Shown: positions 36,843-44,790, numbered from the stretch's first letter. The stretch: DNA of 44,790 nucleotides from Verrucomicrobiota bacterium (GCA_022704185.1 JAKJGV010000002.1:17767-62556); one strand, 5' to 3'. The notes: a model not told the origin generated them from the sequence alone. Numbers and translations: made by a program.

Positions 36843-37469
36843 TCACCATTCCTTCTTTAGGCGGATGCTCGTGGAAGACTCCTGCTCGCCCAGGGTTTCG
36901 TGGACGATCCAGAGGGATCTGCCGCCGAGCCCCACCTCGATGCGCCGCAGGAGATAGCCCTGCTCGTCGTTGGGATCAAAGCGGAGCAGAACATCCGTGC
37001 CGGACAGCGGTTTGTGGCGATCCTCGCGTCCGACCGCTTTGTCGTACAAATCGAGCGCCTGCCGGATGCGCGCGGTGCTCAGCGTGACCGGCCGTGCCTG
37101 GCCGTCGCCGGCTTGCAGCGGCAGCTTCACGCGATTCTCGTCCTCGACAAGGACCAGCGGCACGCCCACGCGCAGCACCGACTCCATGATGTTCCGGTCC
37201 GCCTGCCGCACGCTGGACTCATCCACGCTGCTGTAGAGCGCGACGGCGTCTTCGCCGTCCAGCAACGACAGACGTGTCGCAAGCGTGTTGGTGTCAATGC
37301 GCTCGCCGTCCCAGTAGATGTCGCCGCCTTCGTCCACGAACACGGTGACGACCTCGCCCTCTTCCACCTCTTTGTCCACGGGGGTGTCCGCACGGCAGGG
37401 CGAGAAATATGCTGCAGCGAGGCCGATCGCGGCCGTCAGCACTGCGATGCGAAAGAGAAGTTTCTTCAT
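36843..37469 (-). CDS. Exported protein, possibly ExbD/TolR-like periplasmic domain
   Basis: A 208-residue protein. The signal peptide is MKKLLFRIAVLTAAIGLAAAYFSPCRA with cleavage near RA|DT. The acidic N-terminal part VFVDEGGDIYWDGERIDTNTLATRL...DAVALYSSVDESSV resembles the periplasmic domain of ExbD/TolR-type proteins in pattern only, without their membrane helix and Asp. The second half (LSTARIRQALDLYDKAV..., VLLRFDPNDEQGYLLRRIEVGL) is not recognised. ATG 37469 gives a clean signal; the frame can extend to 37505. It is the first gene of the unit leading to lemA. Confidence that it is a gene is good, in its function low. Confidence 0.6.
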   Translation of the reverse strand: MKKLLFRIAVLTAAIGLAAAYFSPCRADTPVDKEVEEGEVVTVFVDEGGDIYWDGERIDTNTLATRLSLLDGEDAVALYSSVDESSVRQADRNIMESVLRVGVPLVLVEDENRVKLPLQAGDGQARPVTLSTARIRQALDLYDKAVGREDRHKPLSGTDVLLRFDPNDEQGYLLRRIEVGLGGRSLWIVHETLGEQESSTSIRLKKEW

Positions 37470-37514
37470 GCCGTTACGCGCTAACCGCCTTGCCGGGTAT
37501 TCCAATACCTTTTA

Positions 37515-37544
37515 AGTAGAAGCGTTCTGGAGAACGCTTCTACT
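37515..37544. repeat. 14-bp perfect hairpin in a divergent promoter region
   Basis: AGTAGAAGCGTTCT-GG-AGAACGCTTCTACT pairs completely with a 2-nt loop. It lies 45 nt upstream of the exported protein gene (minus) and 150 nt upstream of mtfA (plus). It could be an operator or a dispersed repeat. Confidence 0.6.
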
Positions 37545-37658
37545 AGCGAATCCGGGGCGTGTCAAGGTTTGTGGCTTTTGCCGGCGCGGTGGATTGCAGT
37601 CACGCCGCGTTTTTAATGCCTGGACTTGTCCGCCGTGGCGGAAAAACACGGAGAGAAA

Positions 37659-37676
37659 TTTCCAATGCCTGGAAAA
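37659..37676. repeat. TTTCCA-ATGCC-TGGAAAA palindrome, second copy
   Basis: It has the same loop and arms as 3232-3250 (one T fewer on the left). The ATG in the loop here opens only an 18-codon frame, so it is not a gene start. A half copy, TTTTTAATGCCTGGAC, lies at about 37610-37625. Confidence 0.65.
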
Positions 37677-37693
37677 CTTCATAGACTGCACGA

Positions 37694-38530
37694 ATGGTGC
37701 TGCGGATCTTCATATTGCTGATTCTCGTGTTCGTGCCCGTGCTTGCGGTCTGGTGGTCGAGGGCGCGGCGCGAAAAGCGCCGTCGCGCATGGCGCGAGCG
37801 CCCGTTCCCGGACGCATGGCGCTCGGTCCTGGAACGTAACGTCGCGCTCTATTCGCGCCTGCCTGAGTCTTTCCGGAACGAACTGCACGGCCTGATCCAC
37901 ATCTTTCTCGAAGAGAAGCATTTTGAAGGCGCCGGCGGGCTTGTCCTCACCGACGAAATCCGGCTGACGATCGCGGCGCAGGCCTGCATGCTGCTGCTGA
38001 ACCGCCCGGCGACCCTGTACTCCCGCCTGCAATCCATCGTCGTCTATCCGCATCCGTTCGATGTCCAAACGCCGGTGGTCTTTTCGCCGGGTCACTACAT
38101 GGAGGACACCGAGACCCGCCTGGGCGAGTCCTGGCACTCCGGCGCGGTGGTGCTCGCGTGGGATCACGTGCTTTCATCGTCCCGCGACCTGCGCGACGGA
38201 CACAACGTCGTCTTCCACGAATTCGCGCACCAACTGGACCAGGAAAGCGGGGACGCCGACGGCGCGCCCGTACTGGATCGCGCCTCGCACTACGTCACGT
38301 GGGCCCGCATCCTGAACCGCGATTACAAGGACCTTTGCCGCCGCGTCGCGCAGGGGCGGCCCTCGTTCATGGATCAGTACGGCGCGAAAAGCGAGGCGGA
38401 GTTTTTCGCGGTGGCCACGGAGTTCTTCTTTGAACAACCGGCGCTCTTGCGGAGTCAGTATCCCGACCTCTACAATGAGCTGAAGCAGTTCTACAGGCAG
38501 GATCCGGAGCAGTACGAGGAACACGGATGA
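37694..38530 (+). CDS. mtfA: MtfA-family zinc metallopeptidase
   Basis: A 278-residue protein with an N-terminal membrane helix (about 2-20, VLRIFILLILVFVPVLAVWW) and the MtfA peptidase domain. The zinc-binding motif is HEFAH at residues 175-179 (VFHEFAHQLDQESGDADG), and the downstream acidic region is SEAEFFAVATEFFFEQPALL. In E. coli MtfA binds the glucose repressor Mlc and has aminopeptidase activity; whether that role holds here is unknown, since the E. coli protein lacks a membrane anchor. No strong ribosome-binding site precedes ATG 37694. The stop overlaps the GH5 gene by 4 nt (ATGA), beginning a run of four coupled genes. Confidence 0.88.
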   Translation: MVLRIFILLILVFVPVLAVWWSRARREKRRRAWRERPFPDAWRSVLERNVALYSRLPESFRNELHGLIHIFLEEKHFEGAGGLVLTDEIRLTIAAQACMLLLNRPATLYSRLQSIVVYPHPFDVQTPVVFSPGHYMEDTETRLGESWHSGAVVLAWDHVLSSSRDLRDGHNVVFHEFAHQLDQESGDADGAPVLDRASHYVTWARILNRDYKDLCRRVAQGRPSFMDQYGAKSEAEFFAVATEFFFEQPALLRSQYPDLYNELKQFYRQDPEQYEEHG

Positions 38531-39582
38531 ATCTTCGTTTTCGACCAGGCGCGGGCGCGGCGCGGCTCTTCCTCGCTCTCGGCGTCATCGCCGCGCTGAC
38601 GGGTTGTCGCGCACGATCGCTTCTCCTGCGCGCGCCGCCCGGGCCGGACGCACACGAGTACGCGCGGAGGCTCGGCCGCGGCGTCAATCTCGGCAACGCC
38701 CTCGAGGCCCCGAACGAGGGCGAATGGAGCGTAACGATCCGAAGCGAGTATTTCGCCCTCATCCGGCAGGCCGGGTTCGATTCGGTGCGCATCCCGATCC
38801 GCTGGAGCGCGCACGCGGACGCGGCACCGCCGTACGCGATCGCCGAGCCCTTCTTGCAGCGCGTGGACGAGGTCGTCGCGGCGGCCCTCGCGGAGGGACT
38901 TGCCGTCGTCATCAACATCCACCATTACGAGGAGATCATGAAGGATCCGTCCTCGCATCTGCCGCGCTTCGTCGCGCTTTGGCGGCAGATCGCCGCGCGC
39001 TACCGGAACCAACCGGACACGCTCTCGTTCGAGCTGCTGAACGAGCCGACCGACCAGCTCACGGCGGCACGCTGGAACGATTTCCTCGCCCAGGGCATCC
39101 GCGCGATCCGGGAAACGAACCCCTACCGGGTGCTGATCGTGGGCACCGCGGAATGGGGCGGATTGCGCGCCCTGCCCGCGCTGGAGCTGCCGGAAGACGA
39201 CCGCCACCTGGTGGTGACTTTTCATTATTATGAGCCGTTCGCGTTCACCCACCAGGGCGCGGAATGGGTGAACAACAGCGACCCGTGGCTGGGCACCACG
39301 TGGGAAGGAAGCCCCGTCCAGCAGCAGGCCGTGGCGGCCGATTTGGACCGCGCGGCCGAGTGGGCGGCCGTTCGCAACCGGCCTCTATACATGGGGGAGT
39401 TTGGGGCATATAGAAAAGCGGATATGGAATCCCGCGTTCGATGGACGGCGTTTGTGGCCCGCGCGGCCGAAGCCCGGTGGATTTCCTGGGCTTATTGGGA
39501 GTTCTGTTCCGGCTTCGGCGCATACGACGCGGACGGAGATTCCTGGAGGCAGCCGCTGCTCGACGCGTTGAACCCTCGATGA
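38527..39582 (+). CDS. GH5-family glycoside hydrolase lipoprotein
   Basis: A 351-residue protein with a lipoprotein signal (LFLALGVIAALTGC, lipobox LTGC, modified Cys27), so it is probably anchored in the periplasm or outer membrane. The TIM barrel is that of endoglucanase-like GH5 enzymes: GVNLGNALEAPNEGEW, FDSVRIPIRW, VVINIHHYEE. The acid/base is Glu173 (ELLNEPTD), the nucleophile Glu291 (LYMGEFGAY), and the substrate-binding segment is ISWAYWEFCSGFGAYD. It probably hydrolyses beta-1,4- or beta-1,3-glucans or related glycans. It is translationally coupled at both ends (ATGA with mtfA, ATGA with the EEP gene), an odd partnership for a secreted glycanase. Confidence 0.9.
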   Translation: MNLRFRPGAGAARLFLALGVIAALTGCRARSLLLRAPPGPDAHEYARRLGRGVNLGNALEAPNEGEWSVTIRSEYFALIRQAGFDSVRIPIRWSAHADAAPPYAIAEPFLQRVDEVVAAALAEGLAVVINIHHYEEIMKDPSSHLPRFVALWRQIAARYRNQPDTLSFELLNEPTDQLTAARWNDFLAQGIRAIRETNPYRVLIVGTAEWGGLRALPALELPEDDRHLVVTFHYYEPFAFTHQGAEWVNNSDPWLGTTWEGSPVQQQAVAADLDRAAEWAAVRNRPLYMGEFGAYRKADMESRVRWTAFVARAAEARWISWAYWEFCSGFGAYDADGDSWRQPLLDALNPR

Positions 39583-40322
39583 GACTTCTCGTATACAACA
39601 TCCGCTACGGCGCCGGGACGGGCGGTGGATTTCATTTCCCGATTCCCTTCATGGGATATCTTCGCAACACCTCCGCCAATCTCTGGCGCATCACGGAGTT
39701 CATCAAGGGATACGAGCCCGACATCGTGGGGCTCATCGAAGTGGACAGCGGCTCGTTCCGCTCGGGCCGGAGCAACCAGGCCGAGCGGATCGCGGATGCG
39801 CTGGACCATTTCCACGTCTACCAGGGCAAGTACGGTTCGCACTCGTTCGTCGGGCGTCTGCCGCTCTTCAACAAGCAGGTCAACGCGTTCCTCACCAGCA
39901 ACGAAATCAGGACGCCCCGCTTCCACTACTTCCGGGAAGGCATCAAGCGCCTCGTCATCGAGCTGGAGCTCAACGACCTGACCGTCTTTCTCGTTCACCT
40001 CTCCCTCAAGTTCCGTCACCGCCACCATCAGCTCCGCGACCTGTACACGCTCGTCAAGGGCGCCCGCCGGCCGGTGATCGTCGCCGGCGATTTCAACCCG
40101 CTGTGGGGCGACACCGAGATGGAGCTCTTTCTCGCCGCCACCGGGCTCCGGAATGCGAACGCGCGCGGCATTCCGTCGTTCCCAAGCTGGATGCCGCACC
40201 GGCAGCTCGACTTCGTCCTTCACAGCCCAGCCATCCGGGTGAACCGCTTCGAAGTGCCGCACATCACGTTGTCGGATCACCTTCCGCTGGTTTGCGATTT
40301 CGACGTGGAGCGCAAGCCGTGA
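39579..40322 (+). CDS. Endonuclease/exonuclease/phosphatase-family protein
   Basis: A 247-residue protein of the EEP superfamily, which cleaves phosphodiester bonds in nucleic acids or phosphate esters of lipids. Visible family residues are the start MRLLVYNIRYG, the metal-binding Glu in DIVGLIEVDSGS, the catalytic AGDFNPLWGDTE (Asp and Asn) and the terminal LSDHLPLVCDFDV with its Asp-His. There is no signal peptide. ATG 39579 overlaps the GH5 stop (ATGA) and matches the family's N-terminus. The stop overlaps the cardiolipin synthase gene (GTGA), so a role in lipid phosphate chemistry is possible. Confidence 0.85.
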   Translation: MRLLVYNIRYGAGTGGGFHFPIPFMGYLRNTSANLWRITEFIKGYEPDIVGLIEVDSGSFRSGRSNQAERIADALDHFHVYQGKYGSHSFVGRLPLFNKQVNAFLTSNEIRTPRFHYFREGIKRLVIELELNDLTVFLVHLSLKFRHRHHQLRDLYTLVKGARRPVIVAGDFNPLWGDTEMELFLAATGLRNANARGIPSFPSWMPHRQLDFVLHSPAIRVNRFEVPHITLSDHLPLVCDFDVERKP

Positions 40323-41770
40323 CGGAGGTCCTCCGTCATATCTGGCCCCACCTCGCCGCCGCCGCGATTATCCTGCTCGCCCTGGCCGCGGCGAGCCACG
40401 CCGTCATCTACAAGCGCAATCCGCGTTCCGCCGTGGCGTGGCTCGGGGTGATCCTGATGTTCCCGCTCGTCGGGGCGCTGCTCTATATCATGCTCGGCAT
40501 CAACCGGATCCAGCGCCGCGCGTCCGACCTCCGCGCGCGCGCGGCGTCGATCAGCAGCCCCCTGCCCCGGCACGCGTGCAGCCTCCGCGACCTCGCGGCC
40601 CACCTGCCGTCCGACACCCGCCATCTCAACACGCTGGCCCAGGTGGTCAACCGCGTCACGGGCGTCCCGCTGCTCAAGGGCAACCGCGTCGAGCCGTTCC
40701 TGGACGGCGACGCCGCGTATCCCGCGATGCTTTCCGCGATCCGCGGCGCGACGCAGTCCCTGACGCTCTGCACCTATATTTTCGCCAACGACCGGGCGGG
40801 AAAGATGTTCACGGACGCGCTCGCGGAAGCGGTGCGCCGTGGCGTCGAGGTCCGCGTTCTCATTGACTACGCGGGCTCGCGCTACTCGTTTCCTCCGGTC
40901 GAGCACGTGCTCCGCCGTGCCGGGGTGCGCACCGCGTTGTTCATGCGTTCGATCAACCCGTGGCTCACCGCCTACTCGAACCTGCGCAGCCACCGGAAGA
41001 TCCTCGTGGCGGACGGGCGAGTCGGGTTCACCGGCGGCATCAACATCCGCGCGGACAACCTGCAGGAGCCGAAGCCTTCCTTCCCGGTCCGCGATATACA
41101 CTTCCGCATGGAAGGCCCGGTGGTGGGCCAGCTCCAGCAGGCGTTCGCGGAGGACTGGAACTTCGCCACCCGCGAAGCGCTGGCCGGCGAGCCGTGGTTC
41201 CCGCCGCTGGACACCGCGGGCGACGTGATCGCGCGCGGAATCACGGACGGACCCGACGAGGATTATGACAAGCTGCGCCAGGTGATCCTCGGCGCGCTCG
41301 CGTGCGCGCGCCGCCGCATCCGCATCGTAACGCCCTACTTCCTGCCCGACTCCGACCTGATCGCCGCGCTCAACACCGCGGCGCTGCGCGGCGTGGAAGT
41401 GGAGATCCTGATCCCGCAGAAGAACAACCTGCGGCTCGTGGGATGGGCCATCCGCGCGCACCTGTGGCAGGTCCTGGAGCGCGGCTGCAAGGTCTATTTC
41501 ACCGCGCCGCCGTTCGAGCACACGAAGATCATGACGGTGGACGACGCGTGGGCTCTCGTGGGCTCGGCCAACTGGGACCCGCGCAGCCTCCGGCTGAATT
41601 TTGAATTCAACGTCGAAGCGTACGATCCGCAATTCGCGGCCGGGCTGGACAACATCATCAGCCGCAAGCGCGCGGCGGCGCACGCGGTGACGCTGGAGGA
41701 GATGGACGCGCGCAAGTTCCCCGCGCGATTGCGGGACGGCATGGCGCGCCTGTTCTTCCCCTACCTGTGA
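40319..41770 (+). CDS. cls: Cardiolipin synthase (phospholipase D family)
   Basis: Joins phosphatidyl groups to make cardiolipin in the inner membrane. The 483-residue protein has two N-terminal membrane helices (about 5-25 and 38-58, PLDc_N type). Two phospholipase D domains follow, with HKD motifs SHRKILVADGRVGFTGGIN and EHTKIMTVDDAWALVGSANWDPRSLRLNFE. The length equals typical ClsA-type enzymes. Translation starts at GTG 40319, overlapping the EEP gene's stop as GTGA; the longer upstream frame is spurious. It ends 16 nt before the PHP gene. It is the fourth gene of a run joined by 4-nt overlaps. Confidence 0.93.
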   Translation: MTEVLRHIWPHLAAAAIILLALAAASHAVIYKRNPRSAVAWLGVILMFPLVGALLYIMLGINRIQRRASDLRARAASISSPLPRHACSLRDLAAHLPSDTRHLNTLAQVVNRVTGVPLLKGNRVEPFLDGDAAYPAMLSAIRGATQSLTLCTYIFANDRAGKMFTDALAEAVRRGVEVRVLIDYAGSRYSFPPVEHVLRRAGVRTALFMRSINPWLTAYSNLRSHRKILVADGRVGFTGGINIRADNLQEPKPSFPVRDIHFRMEGPVVGQLQQAFAEDWNFATREALAGEPWFPPLDTAGDVIARGITDGPDEDYDKLRQVILGALACARRRIRIVTPYFLPDSDLIAALNTAALRGVEVEILIPQKNNLRLVGWAIRAHLWQVLERGCKVYFTAPPFEHTKIMTVDDAWALVGSANWDPRSLRLNFEFNVEAYDPQFAAGLDNIISRKRAAAHAVTLEEMDARKFPARLRDGMARLFFPYL

Positions 41771-41786
41771 TGAAGCGGCAACGAGA

Positions 41787-42392
41787 ATGAAGATTGATTT
41801 GCATGTGCATGCGAAGGAGCGTTCCGGCTGCAGCGTGTCCGGAGAGCAGGAGATCATCGCCTCGGCACGGGCTCGCGGCCTCGACGCGCTCGCCTTCACC
41901 GATCATGAACGCCTGGTGCCCGCGTCGCGGCTCGCGGAATTGAACCGGCTGAACGCGCCCTTCCGGATCTTCTCGGGCATCGAACTTCACACCGCCGAGG
42001 AGGAGGACGTGCTGGTATTCGGCATACAGGATCCCCGCATCGAATCCATGCACTGGCCCTACGAGGACCTGTATCGCTTCGTCCGCGAGAGAAGCGGCTT
42101 CATGGCGCTCGCGCATCCGTTCCGGTACCGCGACACGATCAACGTGGATCTCCGCAAGTTCCGGCCGGACGCCATCGAGGCGCGCTCCACCAACGTGCCC
42201 GAGCACGCCGTGGCGCGCATCATCCGGACCGCCGGAGACCTGGGCTGCGCGATGCTGTACGCGTCCGACGCGCATCGGGCCGAGGACGTGGGATCCTTCC
42301 ATGTCTGTCTCAGCAGCGCCGCCGACAGTGATTTTGCCCTTGTTTCGCTGCTCCGCTCCCGCACGTACGCGTGTTGCGCGCTCAGCGACTGA
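41787..42392 (+). CDS. PHP-domain phosphoesterase
   Basis: A 201-residue metal-dependent phosphoesterase. Motifs seen are DLHVHAKERSGCS at the start (motif I), LDALAFTDHE (motif II), IFSGIELHTAEEED (motif III), FMALAHPFRY and YASDAHRAEDVG (motif IV). The compact length and the lack of other domains exclude a DNA polymerase role and fit small PHP proteins acting on nucleotides or sugar phosphates. The substrate is unknown. It starts 16 nt after cls, so it is probably in the same operon. The purF-like gene follows after 88 nt. Confidence 0.85.
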   Translation: MKIDLHVHAKERSGCSVSGEQEIIASARARGLDALAFTDHERLVPASRLAELNRLNAPFRIFSGIELHTAEEEDVLVFGIQDPRIESMHWPYEDLYRFVRERSGFMALAHPFRYRDTINVDLRKFRPDAIEARSTNVPEHAVARIIRTAGDLGCAMLYASDAHRAEDVGSFHVCLSSAADSDFALVSLLRSRTYACCALSD

Positions 42393-42480
42393 ACACGCAA
42401 CGCCTTTCTCGTCCATCCGCTTGCATGCCGCGCGTTCCTTGCTTATGATCCAAGCTTCTTTCGGCAATCATGGAGGCAGC

Positions 42481-43881
42481 ATGGGCGGCTTTTTCGGCGT
42501 GGTTTCGAAACAGGACTGCGTGACGGACCTGTTCTACGGCACCGACTATCATTCCCACCTCGGGACCAAGCGGGGCGGGCTCGCGGTGCTTAACTCGACG
42601 GGCATCACACGATTCATACACGACATCTCCAGCACGCAGTTCCGCTCCAAGTTCGAGCACGATGTCGGCCGGCTGCACGGCCGCGCGGGCGTCGGCGTGA
42701 TCAGCGATTACGAGGACCAGCCGCTGATCATCGGCTCGCATCTCGGCAACTACGCCATCGTCACGGTCGGCGTGATCCGGAATCTCGCCGAGCTCACGCG
42801 CAAGGCGTTCAGCAAGCGCACGACGCATTTCTCGGAGATGAGCGGCACCGAGATCAACCCGACGGAGATGATCGCCACGCTCATCAACCAGGAGGCCTCG
42901 TTCGAGGAAGGCATCCAGCGCGCGCAGGAAGCGATCGAGGGGTCCTGCTCGATCCTCCTGCTCACCGCCAAGGGAATCTACGCGGCGCGCGACCGCCTGG
43001 GCAGAACGCCCGTCGTGATCGGCCAGAAGGACGGCGCCGTCGCCGCCACGTTCGAGACTTGCGCGTTCCCCAACCTAGGCTACGAAGTGAAGCGGTACCT
43101 CGGGCCCGGCGAAATCGTGTTCTGCACCGCCGACGGCTTCGAAGTCCGCAAGCAACCCAATGCGCGCATGCAGATCTGCGCGTTCCTCTGGGTCTACTAC
43201 GGCTATCCCGCGTCCTGCTACGAGGGCATCAACGTCGAGGAAGTGAGAAATCGCTGCGGAGCGGTCCTGGCCCGGAGCGAGAAGGCCGCGGTGGATGCCG
43301 TGGCGGGCATTCCCGATTCCGGCGTCGGCCACGCGCTGGGCTACGCCAGCGAAGCGGGGATTCCGTATCGCCGGCCGTTCGTAAAGTACACGCCCACGTG
43401 GCCCCGCAGTTTCATGCCGCAGGACCAGAGTATCCGCGACCTGGTCGCGCGGATGAAGCTGATCCCCGTTCGCGAGATCATTGACGGCAAGCGCCTTCTC
43501 TTCTGCGAGGATTCCATCGTGCGCGGCACGCAGTTGAGAGACACGATCCAGCGGCTTTTCGATTGCGGCGCGCGCGAAGTGCATATGCGCCCCGCGTGCC
43601 CCCCGCTCCTGTTCGGGTGCAAGTTTTTGAACTTCTCGCGGTCGCGCTCGGAACTGGACCTCGCCGGTCGCAAGGCGATTCATGAAATCGAGGGCGAGGA
43701 CGGCAAGGACCTTCACGAGTACGCGCGGTCGGACAGCCAGAAGCACTGCGCGATGGTTGAACTCATCCGGAAGCAGCTCGGGTTGACGTCGCTGAAGTAC
43801 CAGCGCATCGAAGACCTGATCCTCGCCATCGGACTTCCCGCGGACCAGGTGTGCACCTATTGCTGGACCGGCAAGGAATAG
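42481..43881 (+). CDS. PurF-like protein without the N-terminal catalytic cysteine
   Basis: A 466-residue protein with the layout of amidophosphoribosyltransferase: a glutaminase-like Ntn domain (about 1-235), then a phosphoribosyltransferase domain with the PRPP loop LLFCEDSIVRGTQLRD (about 340-356). True PurF exposes Cys at the N-terminus as nucleophile. This protein begins MGGFFGVVSKQDC with glycine there, and the nearest Cys is residue 13, so glutamine hydrolysis as in PurF is unlikely. Such MGGFFG proteins form, as I recall, a distinct paralogue group in Bacteroidetes and other anaerobes. It may use free ammonia or have another role. It ends with CTYCW, a possible metal site. GGAGG is only four nt before the ATG. 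Its 3' end converges on the next gene. Confidence 0.8.
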   Translation: MGGFFGVVSKQDCVTDLFYGTDYHSHLGTKRGGLAVLNSTGITRFIHDISSTQFRSKFEHDVGRLHGRAGVGVISDYEDQPLIIGSHLGNYAIVTVGVIRNLAELTRKAFSKRTTHFSEMSGTEINPTEMIATLINQEASFEEGIQRAQEAIEGSCSILLLTAKGIYAARDRLGRTPVVIGQKDGAVAATFETCAFPNLGYEVKRYLGPGEIVFCTADGFEVRKQPNARMQICAFLWVYYGYPASCYEGINVEEVRNRCGAVLARSEKAAVDAVAGIPDSGVGHALGYASEAGIPYRRPFVKYTPTWPRSFMPQDQSIRDLVARMKLIPVREIIDGKRLLFCEDSIVRGTQLRDTIQRLFDCGAREVHMRPACPPLLFGCKFLNFSRSRSELDLAGRKAIHEIEGEDGKDLHEYARSDSQKHCAMVELIRKQLGLTSLKYQRIEDLILAIGLPADQVCTYCWTGKE

Positions 43882-43899
43882 GAGCCGCGCCTCGCGCGG

Positions 43900-44790
43900 T
43901 CAGTCTTCCACCTGCCCGAAACTCAATCCCTGGGGCATGCGGTCGGGTTTCTCGCAGCGGCTGGCGACGTCCACATGGCGGCCCTGTTCGGCCGATTCAT
44001 ACAAAGCCTGCGTGACATCCAGCACGTGAAAAGCCATCTCGCCGGATGCCCGGTGCGGGCGGCCCGATTGGATCGCGCGCGCCATGTCGGCCAGTCCGAC
44101 TCCGCGGCTGTTATCCTCATAACCATGCGTGGCGTTGAGACGCCGCCACGTCTTCCCCGTCGCCGGACGCATGCGCACCGCCCCGCCGAAGTTGTTGGGG
44201 TCCGGCAGGGACAGGGTGCCATCCACGCCGTAGACTTCGATCGGCGGCAACTGGTGGTCCCACACGTCGAAACTCATCGTGAACGTGCAGGTGGTCTCGC
44301 ACGCGAACTGGAGCAGCGCGGCCACGTGCGTGGGAGTCTGAACGGCGATCTTCTCGCCCTTGCGCGCCTCGGTCGTGATCACCCGCTCGGGAAAGCTCGT
44401 CTGCGCCATCGCGGTCACGCGGCTGACCGGCCCCAGCAGAGACACCAGCGCGGCAAGATAGTACGGGCCCATGTCGAAGACGGGGCCGCCGCCGGCCTGG
44501 TAGAAGAAATCCGGGCTCGGATGCCAGCTTTCGTGCCCGCGGCAAAGCATGAACGCGGCCGCGGCCACCGGACGGCCGAGCTCCCCGGCGTCCAGCACGC
44601 GGCGCGCCGTCTGGAGCGCGGCGCCCATGAAGGTATCCGGCGCGCATCCGAGTCGCACGTTGCGCGAACGCGCGGCCTCCAGCAGCCGCCGGCCTTCGTC
44701 GCGATTGAGCGCGAGCGGCTTTTCGCTGTACACGTGCTTGCCCGCCTCGAGCGCGCGGAGGCTGACGTCGAAATGCGCCTGCGGCGGGGG
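43900..44790 (-). CDS. Gfo/Idh/MocA-family oxidoreductase, 5' part beyond the right edge
   Basis: The frame is open to the right edge, giving 296 C-terminal residues of an NAD(P)-dependent sugar or inositol dehydrogenase. The visible part starts at the end of the Rossmann domain (HFDVSLRALEAGKHVYSEKPLALNRDEG, with the catalytic Lys of the EKP motif). The C-terminal domain follows, with GGGPVFDMGPYYLAALVSLLG in place of the usual GGG.L.D.G.H. The true start and the nucleotide-binding motif are outside the window. GTG 44733 is not a real start. It is convergent with the PurF-like gene; a 6-bp CCGCGC-CTC-GCGCGG hairpin (43885-43899) lies at the junction. Confidence 0.9.
   Translation of the reverse strand, partial: PPPQAHFDVSLRALEAGKHVYSEKPLALNRDEGRRLLEAARSRNVRLGCAPDTFMGAALQTARRVLDAGELGRPVAAAAFMLCRGHESWHPSPDFFYQAGGGPVFDMGPYYLAALVSLLGPVSRVTAMAQTSFPERVITTEARKGEKIAVQTPTHVAALLQFACETTCTFTMSFDVWDHQLPPIEVYGVDGTLSLPDPNNFGGAVRMRPATGKTWRRLNATHGYEDNSRGVGLADMARAIQSGRPHRASGEMAFHVLDVTQALYESAEQGRHVDVASRCEKPDRMPQGLSFGQVED

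Larger units (their letters stand above)
37506..37693. other. Divergent intergenic region with palindromes
   Basis: This gap separates the lemA unit (minus) from mtfA (plus). It contains a 30-nt perfect palindrome and one and a half copies of the AATGCC palindrome, described separately. No convincing -35/-10 pair was assigned. Confidence 0.4.

Overview
This window is G+C-rich (one 60-nt line inside mfd counts 68 %) and Gram-negative: it carries an outer-membrane porin ending in Phe, lipoprotein and Sec signals, pdxJ-acpS and panD. A type III glutamine synthetase, an SUMF1-domain exported protein with a Verrucomicrobia-like linker, a MalK/MsmX ATPase and families of intergenic palindromes suggest the PVC superphylum, perhaps Kiritimatiellota, Lentisphaerae or Verrucomicrobia. 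No rRNA or taxonomic marker is present, so that placement is inference.

Layout. 1-287: start of a membrane protein leaving the left edge. 318-2820: regulatory region, glutamine synthetase III (glnN-type) and its terminator. 2821-6350: repeat-rich gap, then a porin plus exported C69 peptidase pair. 6380-9664: nadE translationally coupled to a GAF-AAA+-Fis (NifA-like) sigma-54 activator. 9746-11334: a small membrane-protein gene whose last codons were replaced by a complete IS3-family element. 11335-11845: repeat cluster and tRNA-Thr(UGU). 11968-14700: small membrane protein, TauE/SafE permease, SAM methyltransferase, orphan DNA methyltransferase. 14678-21430, all on the minus strand: ABC ATPase, tandem-GGDEF protein, pdxJ-acpS-nnr-GNAT, panD. 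21913-24144: low-G+C propeller/SUMF1 protein. 24185-27096, minus: WalJ-like metallohydrolase, exported histidine phosphatase with a jelly-roll tail, zf-TFIIB protein. 27272-28777: rpoN behind a sigma-54-type promoter. 29185-32478: mfd with a 3' frameshift. 32512-35276: glycolipid-type glycosyltransferase coupled to a GH1 enzyme. 35281-37676: hairpin cluster, LemA operon (minus), more palindromes. 37694-43881: mtfA, GH5 lipoprotein, EEP nuclease-like protein and cardiolipin synthase overlapping by 4 nt each, then PHP and a PurF-like protein. 43900-44790: a Gfo/Idh/MocA oxidoreductase leaving the right edge.

How parts may work together. The most coherent story is a sigma-54 nitrogen/glutamine module: rpoN, a NifA-like activator coupled to glutamine-dependent nadE, and glutamine synthetase behind a near-consensus -24/-12 promoter. 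A similar 14-bp palindrome lies upstream of both glnN and nadE. A second theme is envelope lipid and glycan handling: MGDG-synthase-like GT28 with GH1, and GH5 with cardiolipin synthase. The third is repeats: at least four classes of palindrome, one of which forms a hairpin around the porin start codon. No CRISPR array, prophage or classical defence system was seen.
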